13,057 bases of DNA from CAZFLD01 sp964519835 (GCA_964519835.1 CAZFLD010000096.1:1-13057), one strand, 5' to 3'; shown: positions 1 to 5,522, counted from the stretch's first letter. A program made the numbers and translations. The notes: generated by a model from the sequence alone, not told the origin.

Positions 1-525
1 CAACCGCCCGCCGCCTTCGGCGAGGACATGGCTCCATCCATGAGGAATCAAGGGATTTATGGCTCCGTGGGATATGCACTCGATTTCCTGAATCTTTCCC
101 AACTCGCCACGTTGGATCAGATTTCTGAGGTGGAGCACCGAGGGGTTGTACATTTGGGATGCCCCGAAGGCGGTCTTAACGCCGGCCGCTTCAGCCGCCT
201 CGTACAGTCGGCGGGCCGTCGCGGCGTCGGCAGCCAGAGGCTTGTCGCAGTAGACATGGACGCCACGGTCGATTGCCGCCAGAGTCGGATCCACGTGGGC
301 GCCGCCCGGAGTTGCGATGCTCACAATGTCGGCGTCGGTGCGATCCAAAATCTGCCCAACGTCGTTGTCGATTTCGGGAATCTCAAGCTCGTTCGCAACT
401 TCCCGCAAGATCCTCGCGGTCCGTCCCACCATGCCGACGACTTCGACACCCGCGTAGCGGAGAGCCAACGCGTGGCCCTTACCCGCGAAGCCGGTTCCAA
501 CGACAATCGCCTTCAAATTCATCAT
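1..525 (-). CDS. Gfo/Idh/MocA family NAD(P)-dependent oxidoreductase, N-terminal part (3' end outside the window)
   Basis: The reverse strand is open from an ATG pair at 525-520 to the window edge, giving 174-175 residues of a protein that is usually 330-380 long. Residues 5-18 (AIVVGTGFAGKGHA) form the Rossmann beta1-loop-alpha1 NAD(P)-binding motif. Residues 66-75 (IVSIATPGGA) fit the family's beta4 segment, and residues 93-97 (DKPLA) match the family's conserved EKP/DKP motif with its catalytic-site lysine. Residues 170-173 (GGGR) begin the glycine-rich stretch of the C-terminal domain. Family members oxidise or reduce sugars, inositols or related polyols in the cytoplasm; the substrate cannot be told from this half. 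A GGAGGT Shine-Dalgarno lies at 531-526, directly against the first ATG and 3 nt from the second, so the second ATG (522) is at least as likely a start. No frame damage is visible. Confidence 0.93.
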   Translation of the reverse strand, partial: MMNLKAIVVGTGFAGKGHALALRYAGVEVVGMVGRTARILREVANELEIPEIDNDVGQILDRTDADIVSIATPGGAHVDPTLAAIDRGVHVYCDKPLAADAATARRLYEAAEAAGVKTAFGASQMYNPSVLHLRNLIQRGELGKIQEIECISHGAINPLIPHGWSHVLAEGGGRL

Positions 526-554
526 ACCTCCGTCGTGCCAAGCTACCACAAAGG

Positions 555-560
555 AATATA
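555..560 (-). promoter_or_regulatory. possible -10 element of the oxidoreductase gene
   Basis: Read on the minus strand this is TATATT, about 30 nt upstream of the ATG pair. No convincing -35 hexamer lies at 16-18 nt spacing, so this rests on the -10 match and position alone. Confidence 0.3.
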
Positions 561-600
561 CCGGATCGCTCCAAAACAATCCCTCGATTTGGCGGGCTTA

Positions 601-826
601 TCTTCCCATCCGACACACACATGGTTGACGAGAACAGCTTCGCGAATGGAATCCTGTACTTCGTTATCGACGGTGATGGTCTCCGTGGCCCGGGCCAGGT
701 AGGACCGCCGGCCACTCGAATGTCTACGCGACGGCCGGAAACTCTTCCAGCGACGTCTGCGGCCGCCGGGAAATTACCCTCCGCACAAACGCCGGCTTGA
801 CCGTGCTGGTGAAGGTGGGGGTGTGA
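601..826 (+). pseudogene. internally deleted relic of an M30-type metallopeptidase (copy A)
   Basis: Two blocks match the M30-type peptidase at 4264-5378, in different frames and without the middle of the gene. Block 1 (about 601-700) reads HMVDENSFANGILYFVIDGD, corresponding to NMIDEDLSTIKILYFDIDGD of the longer copy. Block 2 (about 706-826) reads GHSNVYATAGNSSS, later EITLRTNAG and TVLVKVGV then TGA, corresponding to GHSNVYVSAGSFAD, DITLPSNVG and TVLVKVGE then TGA. Some 220 codons between the blocks, including the HEFQH zinc site, are missing, so this cannot be an active peptidase. It is followed by a spacer and a hicB start, the same order as behind the longer copy, which points to duplication of a larger unit. 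Confidence 0.8.
761..826 (+). repeat. dispersed direct repeat, M30 C-terminus (partner at 3133-3198)
   Basis: 57 of 66 bases match 3133-3198 without gaps, including a 24-base identical core starting at GGGAAATTACC. The repeat codes for the last residues of the M30-type peptidase in both places. The 5262-5378 copy is a more distant third member. Confidence 0.85.
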
Positions 827-938
827 GGGGCGGACCCCCGTCGCTAACACGCAGGACGCTGAGACCAAGAGTGTGCCGGTGGCGCAACATCACGCCGTAT
901 CGGAGACTTACTCGTTTTCCGTTGCGGCTGTTGAGCGG

Positions 939-1026
939 GCGCTTTCGGTTTGGGTTCGCAATAATGACCCTACAAGCGGCCGCCTCATGAAGTACAAGAT
1001 TGCAGTTGTGCCTGAGGATTCGGGTT
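939..1026 (+). repeat. direct repeat: hicB upstream region plus first codons (partner at 5433-5520)
   Basis: These 88 bases align without gaps to 5433-5520 at about 80 % identity. The segment spans the untranslated region before hicB and its first codons. The identity in the non-coding half suggests that a whole promoter-plus-gene unit was copied, not just a protein domain. Confidence 0.8.
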
Positions 1027-1163
1027 GCATTGCATCGGTTCCAGGTTTTCCCGGGTGCTGGTCCCAGGCATTGAGGAGGACCTTGCCGTTCGCGATGAGC
1101 TATTCGACGGCGCTTCAGAAGCACGGGTTTCGCGTAGCGTGCAAGGCGACCACGTCATCATGA
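987..1163 (+). pseudogene. HicB antitoxin N-terminus joined in frame to a HicA N-terminus
   Basis: The ATG at 987 opens a 58-residue frame. Residues 1-27 (MKYKIAVVPEDSGCIASVPG, then FPGCWSQ) are a typical HicB N-terminus, the partial RNase-H-like fold of the type II HicAB antitoxin. Where HicB should continue with its GDT/EEAL segment, the sequence instead continues into SYSTALQKHGFRVA, a typical HicA beginning, then shifts frame and stops. The central and C-terminal parts of HicB, including its DNA-binding domain, are absent, so the frame is a deletion fusion and probably not a working antitoxin. The relic at 5481-5522 shares the same start. Confidence 0.8.
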
Positions 1164-1272
1164 CCGATGGACGCGGAATCGTCACCATTCCGAGTCACAA
1201 TCCGACAACCGCGTTGACCAAGGACCGAATTGTGCGTGATGCCGACGGACAATCGAAGAGTTCAAGAGTCTG
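1095..1272 (+). pseudogene. HicA-type mRNA interferase relic, two frameshifts
   Basis: HicA toxins are small double-stranded-RNA-binding-fold RNases that cut mRNA. Three blocks in three frames rebuild one: TALQKHGFRVA (about 1107-1139), then VQGDHVIMTDGRGIVTIPSH followed by NP (about 1137-1202), then TIEEFKSL (about 1249-1272). The catalytic histidine expected in the G-D/S-H motif is present (GDH). Frame breaks lie near 1137 and near 1240, each explained by small deletions. The gene cannot give an intact toxin. It lies directly after the hicB fragment, the hicB-hicA order. A clear end after FKSL is lost. Confidence 0.75.
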
Positions 1273-1280
1273 TCGCACCA

Positions 1281-1484
1281 ACCGAATTCCGACCCCCGTG
1301 ACCTCACTCCGGATCGCTGCAGACACTGGGCTACGACTCAGCCGGTACTTCCGCAACTCTGCTGAGTTCCGGCCGGGGATGCAGGAGGAAAACGACTTGC
1401 ACGATCAAGAGGATGGCCTGTCTGATGGGTTGGCCCGAATTCCCCGCGCTCGCCAGGATGCCGAGTCGTAACCAAGGCAGTCCG
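1281..1484. other. stretch with no recognisable gene
   Basis: Between the HicA relic and the YoeB-like stub, neither strand gives a protein segment I can assign. The rest of the YoeB-like toxin would be expected here on the minus strand but is not visible. Confidence 0.5.
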
Positions 1485-1557
1485 TGGGGCCCTGCAGGTC
1501 GGCGGTCTTCGATTTCTTGGCGTCTATCTGTGCCGTCTTTATGAAAACCAGCCGACA
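1485..1557 (-). pseudogene. N-terminal stub of a YoeB-like RelE-superfamily toxin
   Basis: Downstream of the Phd/YefM-type antitoxin on the same strand, the sequence reads CRLVFIKTAQIDAKKSKTAD, close to the usual start (W-R-L-V-F-T-x-x-A-x-x-D-x-K-K) of YoeB/Txe toxins, which are ribosome-dependent mRNA endonucleases. The frame has no start codon at the expected position, and nothing toxin-like follows after about 24 residues, so the catalytic C-terminus is gone. Assignment rests on this short match and on the position next to its usual partner. Confidence 0.6.
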
Positions 1558-1564
1558 CTGTGGC

Positions 1565-1813
1565 CTACTTCCATTCAACAGTTTCGTCCAGATCTGAAGT
1601 CGGAGCATCGATGCCTTTGCGAATCGACACAGCCATGCCTGGTATGCTGTCAAAAAACAGCGTCTCCTCGATAGCGTTCCAGTCGCTGTCCGACACCGAC
1701 ACGGCTGAGCTCTTTTCCCCGGTGATACGAACGGGTTCATAACTCGAATTAACGTGATCGATCAGGCGAAAAAGGTTCTGTCTCGCCTCTTCCGGCGCAG
1801 TCGCCGCGCGTGG
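1565..1813 (-). pseudogene. Phd/YefM-family antitoxin, nearly full length but lacking a start codon
   Basis: The minus-strand frame from 1813 to the TAG at 1567-1565 gives 82 residues, the usual length of a YefM antitoxin. Diagnostic blocks are PEEARQNLFRLIDHVNSSYE (helix 1), PVRITGEKSSAVSVSDSDWN and AIEETLFFDSIPGMAVSIRK, ending in ETVEWK. The upstream codon is a stop (TAG at 1816-1814), and no ATG, GTG or TTG occurs in the first 20 codons, so the initiator is missing or replaced. The rest of the frame is undamaged, so loss of the start looks recent. It lies 7 nt before the YoeB-like stub, the normal yefM-yoeB order. Confidence 0.8.
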
Positions 1814-1906
1814 CTAATTGGTATGATCTTCCTCGTGGGCGGCATGCTGATAGTTAGGGTGACGGGCGAACCGTTGTCGAACGGCTGGGAGCCGTTTTCT
1901 CCGTAG
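1754..1906 (+). CDS. possible 50-residue membrane peptide (uncertain)
   Basis: A GTG-started frame gives a basic N-terminus (KKVLSRLFRRSRRAW) followed by one hydrophobic segment, LIGMIFLVGGMLIV, then a short polar tail ending in TAG. This is the layout of a small single-pass membrane protein. Against it: there is no Shine-Dalgarno, the start is GTG, and the first third is antisense to the Phd/YefM-type relic, which can create a chance open frame. I recognise no family. Confidence 0.2.
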   Translation: MIDQAKKVLSRLFRRSRRAWLIGMIFLVGGMLIVRVTGEPLSNGWEPFSP

Positions 1907-1958
1907 CCATTTAATAGAGCCATCGTTCGCCACCCTGGTCTCAGCCCCTTTGCCGCTG

Positions 1959-1964
1959 TACAAT
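1959..1964 (+). promoter_or_regulatory. possible -10 (TACAAT) of a near-leaderless transcript
   Basis: TACAAT ends 7 nt before the GTG at 1972, so transcription would start at or within a base or two of the start codon. There is no Shine-Dalgarno before the GTG, which fits leaderless translation. The -35 region at 17 nt spacing is poor. Confidence 0.3.
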
Positions 1965-1971
1965 TCCCTAC

Positions 1972-2175
1972 GTGAAGGTCACGAATTCTGGGAAAGAGCT
2001 ACGCCGAAGGCACATTGCGGCGCTCTCCGACACCGCGAATGTTGAGTTAAACTTCCGCGAGGCGCGGGCGATCAACGACCTGGATCGCGAGGCGGCCTGG
2101 CGTCAGTTTCTCGCCCGCTGGCGACGCTCGCGTGCCGAGGCCACGAGTCGAGACGGAGACTCGTGGGCACGGTGA
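1972..2175 (+). CDS. small basic protein, possible partner or antitoxin of the following nucleotidyltransferase
   Basis: This 67-residue frame starts at GTG and shares a GTGA overlap (2172-2175) or a longer overlap with the nucleotidyltransferase gene, so the two are translationally coupled. The protein is rich in Arg, Ala and Glu (ELRRRHIAALSDTANVELNF, later REAAWRQFLARWRRSRAE) and predicted largely alpha-helical, with no signal peptide or membrane segment. I do not recognise a named domain. Small helical proteins encoded upstream of minimal nucleotidyltransferases often serve as partners or antitoxins; that role is inferred from position alone. Confidence 0.6.
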   Translation: MKVTNSGKELRRRHIAALSDTANVELNFREARAINDLDREAAWRQFLARWRRSRAEATSRDGDSWAR

Positions 2176-2723
2176 GCCAGACTGATCTTTTGCGCCGCCT
2201 GGCTGCCGACGGCATCCCGTTTGTGTTGATTGGCGGCGTTGCGGCTCGCCTGTACGGTAGCGCTCGCGTAACCCAGGACGTCGATCTGGCAGTCCGTAGT
2301 CTCGACCTGGACGCGATACTGCGGATGGCCATTGAGTCCGGGTTCGCGTTGGTGACGGAGGTAGGCGATAAGGCCGCGGTTCTTATTGACGATGTCGATG
2401 CCGCATCCCGATGGGTGGAAACGACAAAGCCCGGGTCGCTGAGTTTTGTTGCCTCGCCGCCTGGCGCAGGGGCGTGCACTTCGAGGCGTGTTGCGCACAC
2501 CGACCTCGACATCGAGTCCCAGATCGACTTTCTCTACGACCTTGCCGTTCCTTTTCCCCGACTAAAGTCGCGCGCTGTTGCGCGGAGGCTGGCGGGCATC
2601 GACGTCCCCGTCTCCTCTCCCGGCGATCTTGTCGCGCTCAAGCTTGCGCGGAGCGACCGCTCTGCTGCGGACGATGCCGACATCGCGTTTTTGCGGGCAC
2701 TGGCGGGGTACAAAGAGGTGTAG
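2163..2723 (+). CDS. nucleotidyltransferase-fold protein (AbiEii/MNT-like)
   Basis: The protein is 186 residues from GTG 2163, or 183 from GTG 2172. Residues 20-42 carry the nucleotidyltransferase signature: FVLIGGVAARLYGSARVTQD followed by VDL, with the G-G of the helical turn (24-25) and the two metal-binding aspartates D39 and D41. The segment DLDIESQIDFLYDL may supply the third acidic residue. The C-terminal DLVALKLARSDRSAADDADI matches the segment that follows the core in many AbiEii/MNT-type proteins. Such enzymes transfer a nucleotide to a tRNA, protein or small molecule; several act as toxins in type IV or HEPN/MNT systems. GGAG at 2155-2158 favours GTG 2163, while the GTGA overlap favours 2172. 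The frame is intact. Target and toxicity are unknown. Confidence 0.85.
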   Translation: MGTVSQTDLLRRLAADGIPFVLIGGVAARLYGSARVTQDVDLAVRSLDLDAILRMAIESGFALVTEVGDKAAVLIDDVDAASRWVETTKPGSLSFVASPPGAGACTSRRVAHTDLDIESQIDFLYDLAVPFPRLKSRAVARRLAGIDVPVSSPGDLVALKLARSDRSAADDADIAFLRALAGYKEV

Positions 2724-2779
2724 GGCGGTGACAAACCCACAGTCACGCCGGTCGCGATCGAGCGAGATAACAGAGGATT

Positions 2780-2822
2780 GGAGGGTGGTTCGCGCCCCAT
2801 CACTCGCTCCATGGCACGGCGA
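2780..2822 (+). repeat. remnant of an XRE antitoxin gene, direct repeat of 3970-4012
   Basis: 40 of 43 bases equal 3970-4012, including a 28-base identical run. In the matching frame it reads LEGGSRPITRSMARR, as against MEGRSRPITRSMARR in the intact antitoxin, the recognition-helix end of the HTH domain. Flanking bases on both sides have diverged beyond recognition, so only this core of a former second antitoxin gene, or a recombination scar, remains. Confidence 0.8.
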
Positions 2823-2898
2823 CCTACTAAAAGCCACGCCGGAAAGACGGGCGGTAGCAAAAAACTCAGGTCTGGCGTGGCGTTGGCGGCGTGTTGCG

Positions 2899-3123
2899 TC
2901 AGATAGTAGGCGTGAAGGCGCACCATGCCGCGGTAATCACTTGTGGGACAGGCCATCCCGATTGCTGGGCGCCGTCGAACACTACGTCGTTTAAATGCTC
3001 CTTGTTGAAGTAGCGCGAAAGGTAACGCGACAATGTCATTTGTTTATTGGAAAGGAGAATGTCGTCGAGGTACGGCTCAAAGTGTTCCGAGTGGATTGTA
3101 TTTAGATCGAAGTAGGTCGACAA
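2899..3123 (-). pseudogene. A+T-richer coding remnant of unknown family
   Basis: The minus strand holds an open frame of about 75 codons with protein-like composition: STYFDLNTIHSEHFEPYLDD, then ILLSNKQMTLSRYLSRYFNK and EHLNDVVFDGAQQ. It starts at a TTG with no Shine-Dalgarno, is visibly lower in G+C than its surroundings, and its upstream side runs straight into the antisense of the M30 C-terminal fragment. It is probably an internal fragment of a transferred gene. I do not recognise the family. Confidence 0.4.
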
Positions 3124-3125
3124 AG

Positions 3126-3206
3126 CTTCGACGGCCGCTGGGAAATTACCCTCCGCACAAACGTCGGCATGAGGGTGCTGGTGAAGGTGGGAAAGCGAAG
3201 GGCCGG
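3126..3206 (+). pseudogene. C-terminal fragment of an M30-type metallopeptidase (copy C)
   Basis: The segment reads SFDGRWEITLRTNVGMRVLV followed by KVGK, matching the last residues of the peptidase at 4264-5378 and of the relic at 601-826. The usual TGA after the final glycine codon plus one is changed to CGA, so the frame would read through. Nothing else of the peptidase is visible upstream, so only about 25 codons survive. Confidence 0.75.
3133..3198 (+). repeat. dispersed direct repeat, M30 C-terminus (partner at 761-826)
   Basis: Ungapped 57/66 match to 761-826. The two fragments are closer to each other than to the 5262-5378 copy in the shared EITLRTN-coding core. Confidence 0.85.
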
Positions 3207-3210
3207 TCCG

Positions 3211-3408
3211 TCAGATAAACCTCTCGACCGAGACATCGAACAGCTCGGCGAGCCGCTTTGCCACAGCCTCCCTGATTGGCCGGTGCCCGTTCTCCATGTT
3301 CGAGATGTTTTGGCGAGAGAAAGCACCTAACCTGCTGCCGAGTTCATCATCCTCATCCGAATTTTTCGTTTCGCGCGCCGCCACCATGGTCTCACCCCCC
3401 GACCGCAT
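3211..3408 (-). pseudogene. XRE-family antitoxin missing the first part of its HTH domain
   Basis: The 65-residue minus-strand frame ends in SRLGAFSRQNISNMENGHRP and IREAVAKRLAELFDVSVERF, the second half of an XRE helix-turn-helix with the recognition helix QNISNMENG and the last two helices. In place of the usual start (R-x-x-x-G-L-T-Q-x-E-L-A) there is the acidic stretch ARETKNSDEDDELG, so helices 1-2 appear deleted. Two starts are possible, ATG 3408 or ATG 3387. The gene is divergent from the toxin-antitoxin operon at 3448 and its start lies close to the symmetrical operator at 3423. It may still bind DNA weakly or be dead; I favour a truncated remnant of a HigA-like antitoxin. Confidence 0.6.
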
Positions 3409-3422
3409 CCCGCTTGAACGAC

Positions 3423-3452
3423 GTCACAAAAAATGTGACACTATGGTGTGAC
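3423..3452. promoter_or_regulatory. candidate TA operator with three TGTGAC half-sites
   Basis: A perfect 6-5-6 inverted repeat, GTCACA / AAAAA / TGTGAC (3423-3439), is followed by a third half-site TGTGAC at 3447-3452 in direct orientation. Half-site centres are 11 and 13 bp apart, about one helical turn. The third half-site contains the toxin's GTG start codon. The element sits between the divergent XRE remnant and the RelE-like toxin, where HigBA-type operons carry their autoregulatory operator. Binding by the antitoxin at 3686 is inferred. Confidence 0.65.
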
Positions 3453-3717
3453 GCCGTACCGGGTAATTGTTCACAAAACGGCGGCAAAGCGGCTGGAGCG
3501 ATTGCCAAAGCCCATCCGAAAGACTTTTGTGCAGCTCGTGGAAGACATCAAAGCGACGGGACCGATTCAACCAACCTGGCCGAACTATAGGCGACTTGGC
3601 CCGAACACGTATCATTGTCACTTGAAGTATCACTGGGTGGCTGTTTGGAAGCAAAGGCAAGAGAAAATCATCGTGGAGGTAACCTATGTTGGTTCGCGTG
3701 AAGACGCCCCCTATTGA
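3448..3717 (+). CDS. RelE/ParE-superfamily (HigB-like) toxin
   Basis: The 89-residue protein starts with YRVIVHKTAAKRLERLPKPI and continues through a helical hairpin into YRRLGPNTYHCHLKYHWVAV and EKIIVEVTYVGSREDAPY, the beta-sheet core and C-terminus of RelE/HigB toxins, which cleave mRNA on the ribosome. Conserved Arg and Lys of the N-terminal helix and the basic/aromatic residues of the C-terminal strands are present. Start GTG 3448 is the only in-frame initiator after the TGA at 3436, has no Shine-Dalgarno, and overlaps the operator. Its end overlaps the antitoxin gene by 32 nt: toxin-first order as in higBA. The frame is intact, so this may be an active module. Confidence 0.85.
   Translation: MTPYRVIVHKTAAKRLERLPKPIRKTFVQLVEDIKATGPIQPTWPNYRRLGPNTYHCHLKYHWVAVWKQRQEKIIVEVTYVGSREDAPY
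3675..3680 (+). promoter_or_regulatory. strong ribosome binding site of the antitoxin
   Basis: GGAGGT stands 5 nt before ATG 3686, inside the end of the toxin gene. The toxin's GTG lacks any such site, so the antitoxin should be made in excess of the toxin from the same mRNA. Confidence 0.75.
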
Positions 3718-4072
3718 GATCGAAGGCGATCCCGTGCCTGAAGAATTGATTCGGTTTCTTTGTGAGCAATATAAGGACGTGCATATCGAGGACTTCGACT
3801 ATGAGAGCGAAGCGGACTTTGTTTTGGTTGACGATATTAGCTGGTATAAAGAAACGTACCAAGAGATGCACGGCGGGGATGTTTTGCGGATTCGGCGGGA
3901 AAACGCCGGCATGACTCAACAAGAACTTGCGGACAAGATCGGGACCGGGCGAACGGCAATCGCGGCTATGGAGGGTCGTTCGCGCCCCATCACTCGCTCC
4001 ATGGCCAGGCGACTCCAGAAAGTGTTTCCGGAAAGTAGTGTAAACGACTTCTTGCGGATTGCTGAAGTCTAG
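3686..4072 (+). CDS. XRE-family (HigA-like) antitoxin with an N-terminal extension
   Basis: The protein has 128 residues. Residues 1-66 form an acidic domain (EELIRFLCEQYKDVHIEDFD and ESEADFVLVDDISWYKETYQ), probably the toxin-neutralising part. Residues 67-122 are a complete XRE helix-turn-helix: DVLRIRRENAGMTQQELADK, IGTGRTAIAAMEGRSRPITR, SMARRLQKVF. The gene is coupled to the toxin upstream (32 nt overlap), and ATG 3686 is set by GGAGGT at 3675-3680. It is expected to bind the TGTGAC operator at 3423-3452. Part of its HTH coding sequence is repeated at 2780-2822. Confidence 0.88.
   Translation: MLVRVKTPPIEIEGDPVPEELIRFLCEQYKDVHIEDFDYESEADFVLVDDISWYKETYQEMHGGDVLRIRRENAGMTQQELADKIGTGRTAIAAMEGRSRPITRSMARRLQKVFPESSVNDFLRIAEV
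3970..4012 (+). repeat. direct repeat within the antitoxin gene (partner at 2780-2822)
   Basis: 40 of 43 bases match 2780-2822 at an offset of 1190 bp. Here the repeat is inside the intact HTH coding sequence (MEGRSRPITRSMARR). Confidence 0.85.
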
Positions 4073-4263
4073 GGACTAGGAGGTTGCCGCCGCCGGCTGC
4101 CCGTGCCGGTCCCGCTGTCTTTTCCACCAATACCGCTAATCCTTCACGGCACAAAAACTAAAGCAACACATTCGTCGATTCGGTGCCAATGTCCCCGCTT
4201 GGCCGGCGCTTGCCGGCACGCTCCCTGCTGCCTGTTGCGCGAACAACCCAACGAGGAGAGGCT

Positions 4264-5378
4264 ATGCGTCGCAAGGGCACACAGGACACAAACAGAACGA
4301 ATCGGACCGGCCGGACCACCGCCGTCGGTGACCATCCTCGAGGGAGACTACACGGTGGAGATATGGGTTGCGGACGACAGCTGGGGAGCCACCGCCATGG
4401 ATACGACCATGGTGGACACCGCGGTCTCCGCCTTCCTACAAAGCGGGGATGACAACGACATCTTCGACTGGGTAAGCGCCGCCTTCGGCAGCCCCTGGGG
4501 CACCCATCCCTACACAAACATGATCGACGAGGATTTATCCACCATCAAGATCCTCTACTTCGACATCGACGGCGACGGGCTCCCCGGGCCGGGACAAAGC
4601 AGGGTTGTAGGTTACTTCTGGTCCAAAGACAACTTCTTGGTGAACTGCGCCCCTCTTCGCGGAGCAGGACGGGACCAAATGGGAGATAAGCGACTACTGG
4701 CCGAGTCCGTCGATTTCGATCCTGGCCCACGAGTTTCAACACATGATCCACTTCTACGAGCGGAACATCGTAAACGACGTGAGTAGCGAGACCTGGATCA
4801 ACGAGCTTTCCTCTATGGTTGCCGAAGACCTGATCGCTCGCAAGCTGGAGGTCGATGGACCGCGCGGCGTTTCGTGGACCGACGGTTCGGCGACGCTTCG
4901 TTCCTACAGCATCGCCTACGCCTACGGCGCCTACCTGTCCAGGAACTTCGGCGGTGCCCGGTTTACGCAGGCGCTGCTCAAGAGCAGCAGCCCCGGTGTA
5001 GGCGCGGTGACCGACGCGCTCGAGGCTCTTGGCTATGCCGAAAGTTTTGACGACACGCTCCCGATGTGGGGGATCGCGAACTTACTCTCCGACACCGTCT
5101 CCGTCGGCACCGGCTACGAGCTCAACCGCGGCACCTGGTTCGACGCAGGCAACAAAACAAACGACTACGATCTGGGATCGATCAACCTCTACAAATACGA
5201 GTATTTGAGCCAAGAAGGACCGTGGTTATGGAGCTTGAGCAATCTGCCCTCGTCGCTCTACGGCCACTCAAACGTCTACGTGTCCGCGGGAAGCTTCGCC
5301 GACGACATCTCCGGCAGCTGGGACATCACGCTTCCCTCCAACGTGGGCATGACGGTGCTGGTGAAGGTGGGGGAGTGA
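4264..5378 (+). pseudogene. M30-type (hyicolysin-like) zinc metallopeptidase, frameshifted and N-terminally damaged (copy B)
   Basis: A good Shine-Dalgarno (GAGGAG 4253-4258) precedes ATG 4264, but that frame does not lead into the peptidase. From about 4317 the peptidase runs in another frame (TILEGDYTVEIWVADDSWG, then ILYFDIDGDGLPGPGQ, VVGYFWSKDNFL). It shifts again near 4646, where one extra base fits best, into APLFAEQDGTKWEISDYWPS, ILAHEFQHMIHFYERN and on to TVLVKVGE at the TGA. HEFQH (4728-4742) is the HExxH zinc motif, and INELSSMVAED probably holds the third ligand. The 371-codon span is shorter than usual and no signal peptide survives. The 3' part (4644-5378) has no stop, so the second shift is recent or a sequencing error. 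Related secreted peptidases digest extracellular protein. Its C-terminus recurs at 706-826 and 3126-3206. Confidence 0.8.
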
Positions 5379-5432
5379 GGGCCGGCCTGGATTTTGCTCC
5401 GGCAATGCCCGCGTCCGAACCAGTCCGTGCTC

Positions 5433-5520
5433 GCGCGTTCGATTTGGATTCGCAATAGTGTCCTTATCAGGATCCGCCTCATGAAGTACAAGATTGCCGT
5501 TGTCAACGACGATTCGGGTT
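5433..5520 (+). repeat. direct repeat: hicB upstream region plus first codons (partner at 939-1026)
   Basis: Ungapped 88-base alignment at about 80 % identity with 939-1026. It ends exactly where the local hicB reading frame breaks off. Confidence 0.8.
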
Positions 5521-5522
5521 AA
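5481..5522 (+). pseudogene. HicB antitoxin, first 13 codons only
   Basis: ATG 5481 reads MKYKIAVVNDDSG then TAA. It matches the first 13 residues of the hicB fragment at 987 and the typical HicB N-terminus. No further HicB or HicA sequence follows, so this is the stump of the second cassette copy. Confidence 0.75.

Noticed and set aside
28..702. Plus-strand open frame over the oxidoreductase
   Set aside because: It is a shadow of the clear Gfo/Idh/MocA coding sequence on the minus strand.
4202..4218. GCCGGC-GCTT-GCCGGC hairpin after the XRE antitoxin gene
   Set aside because: No T-tract follows, so a terminator cannot be supported; it is probably a chance result of high G+C.
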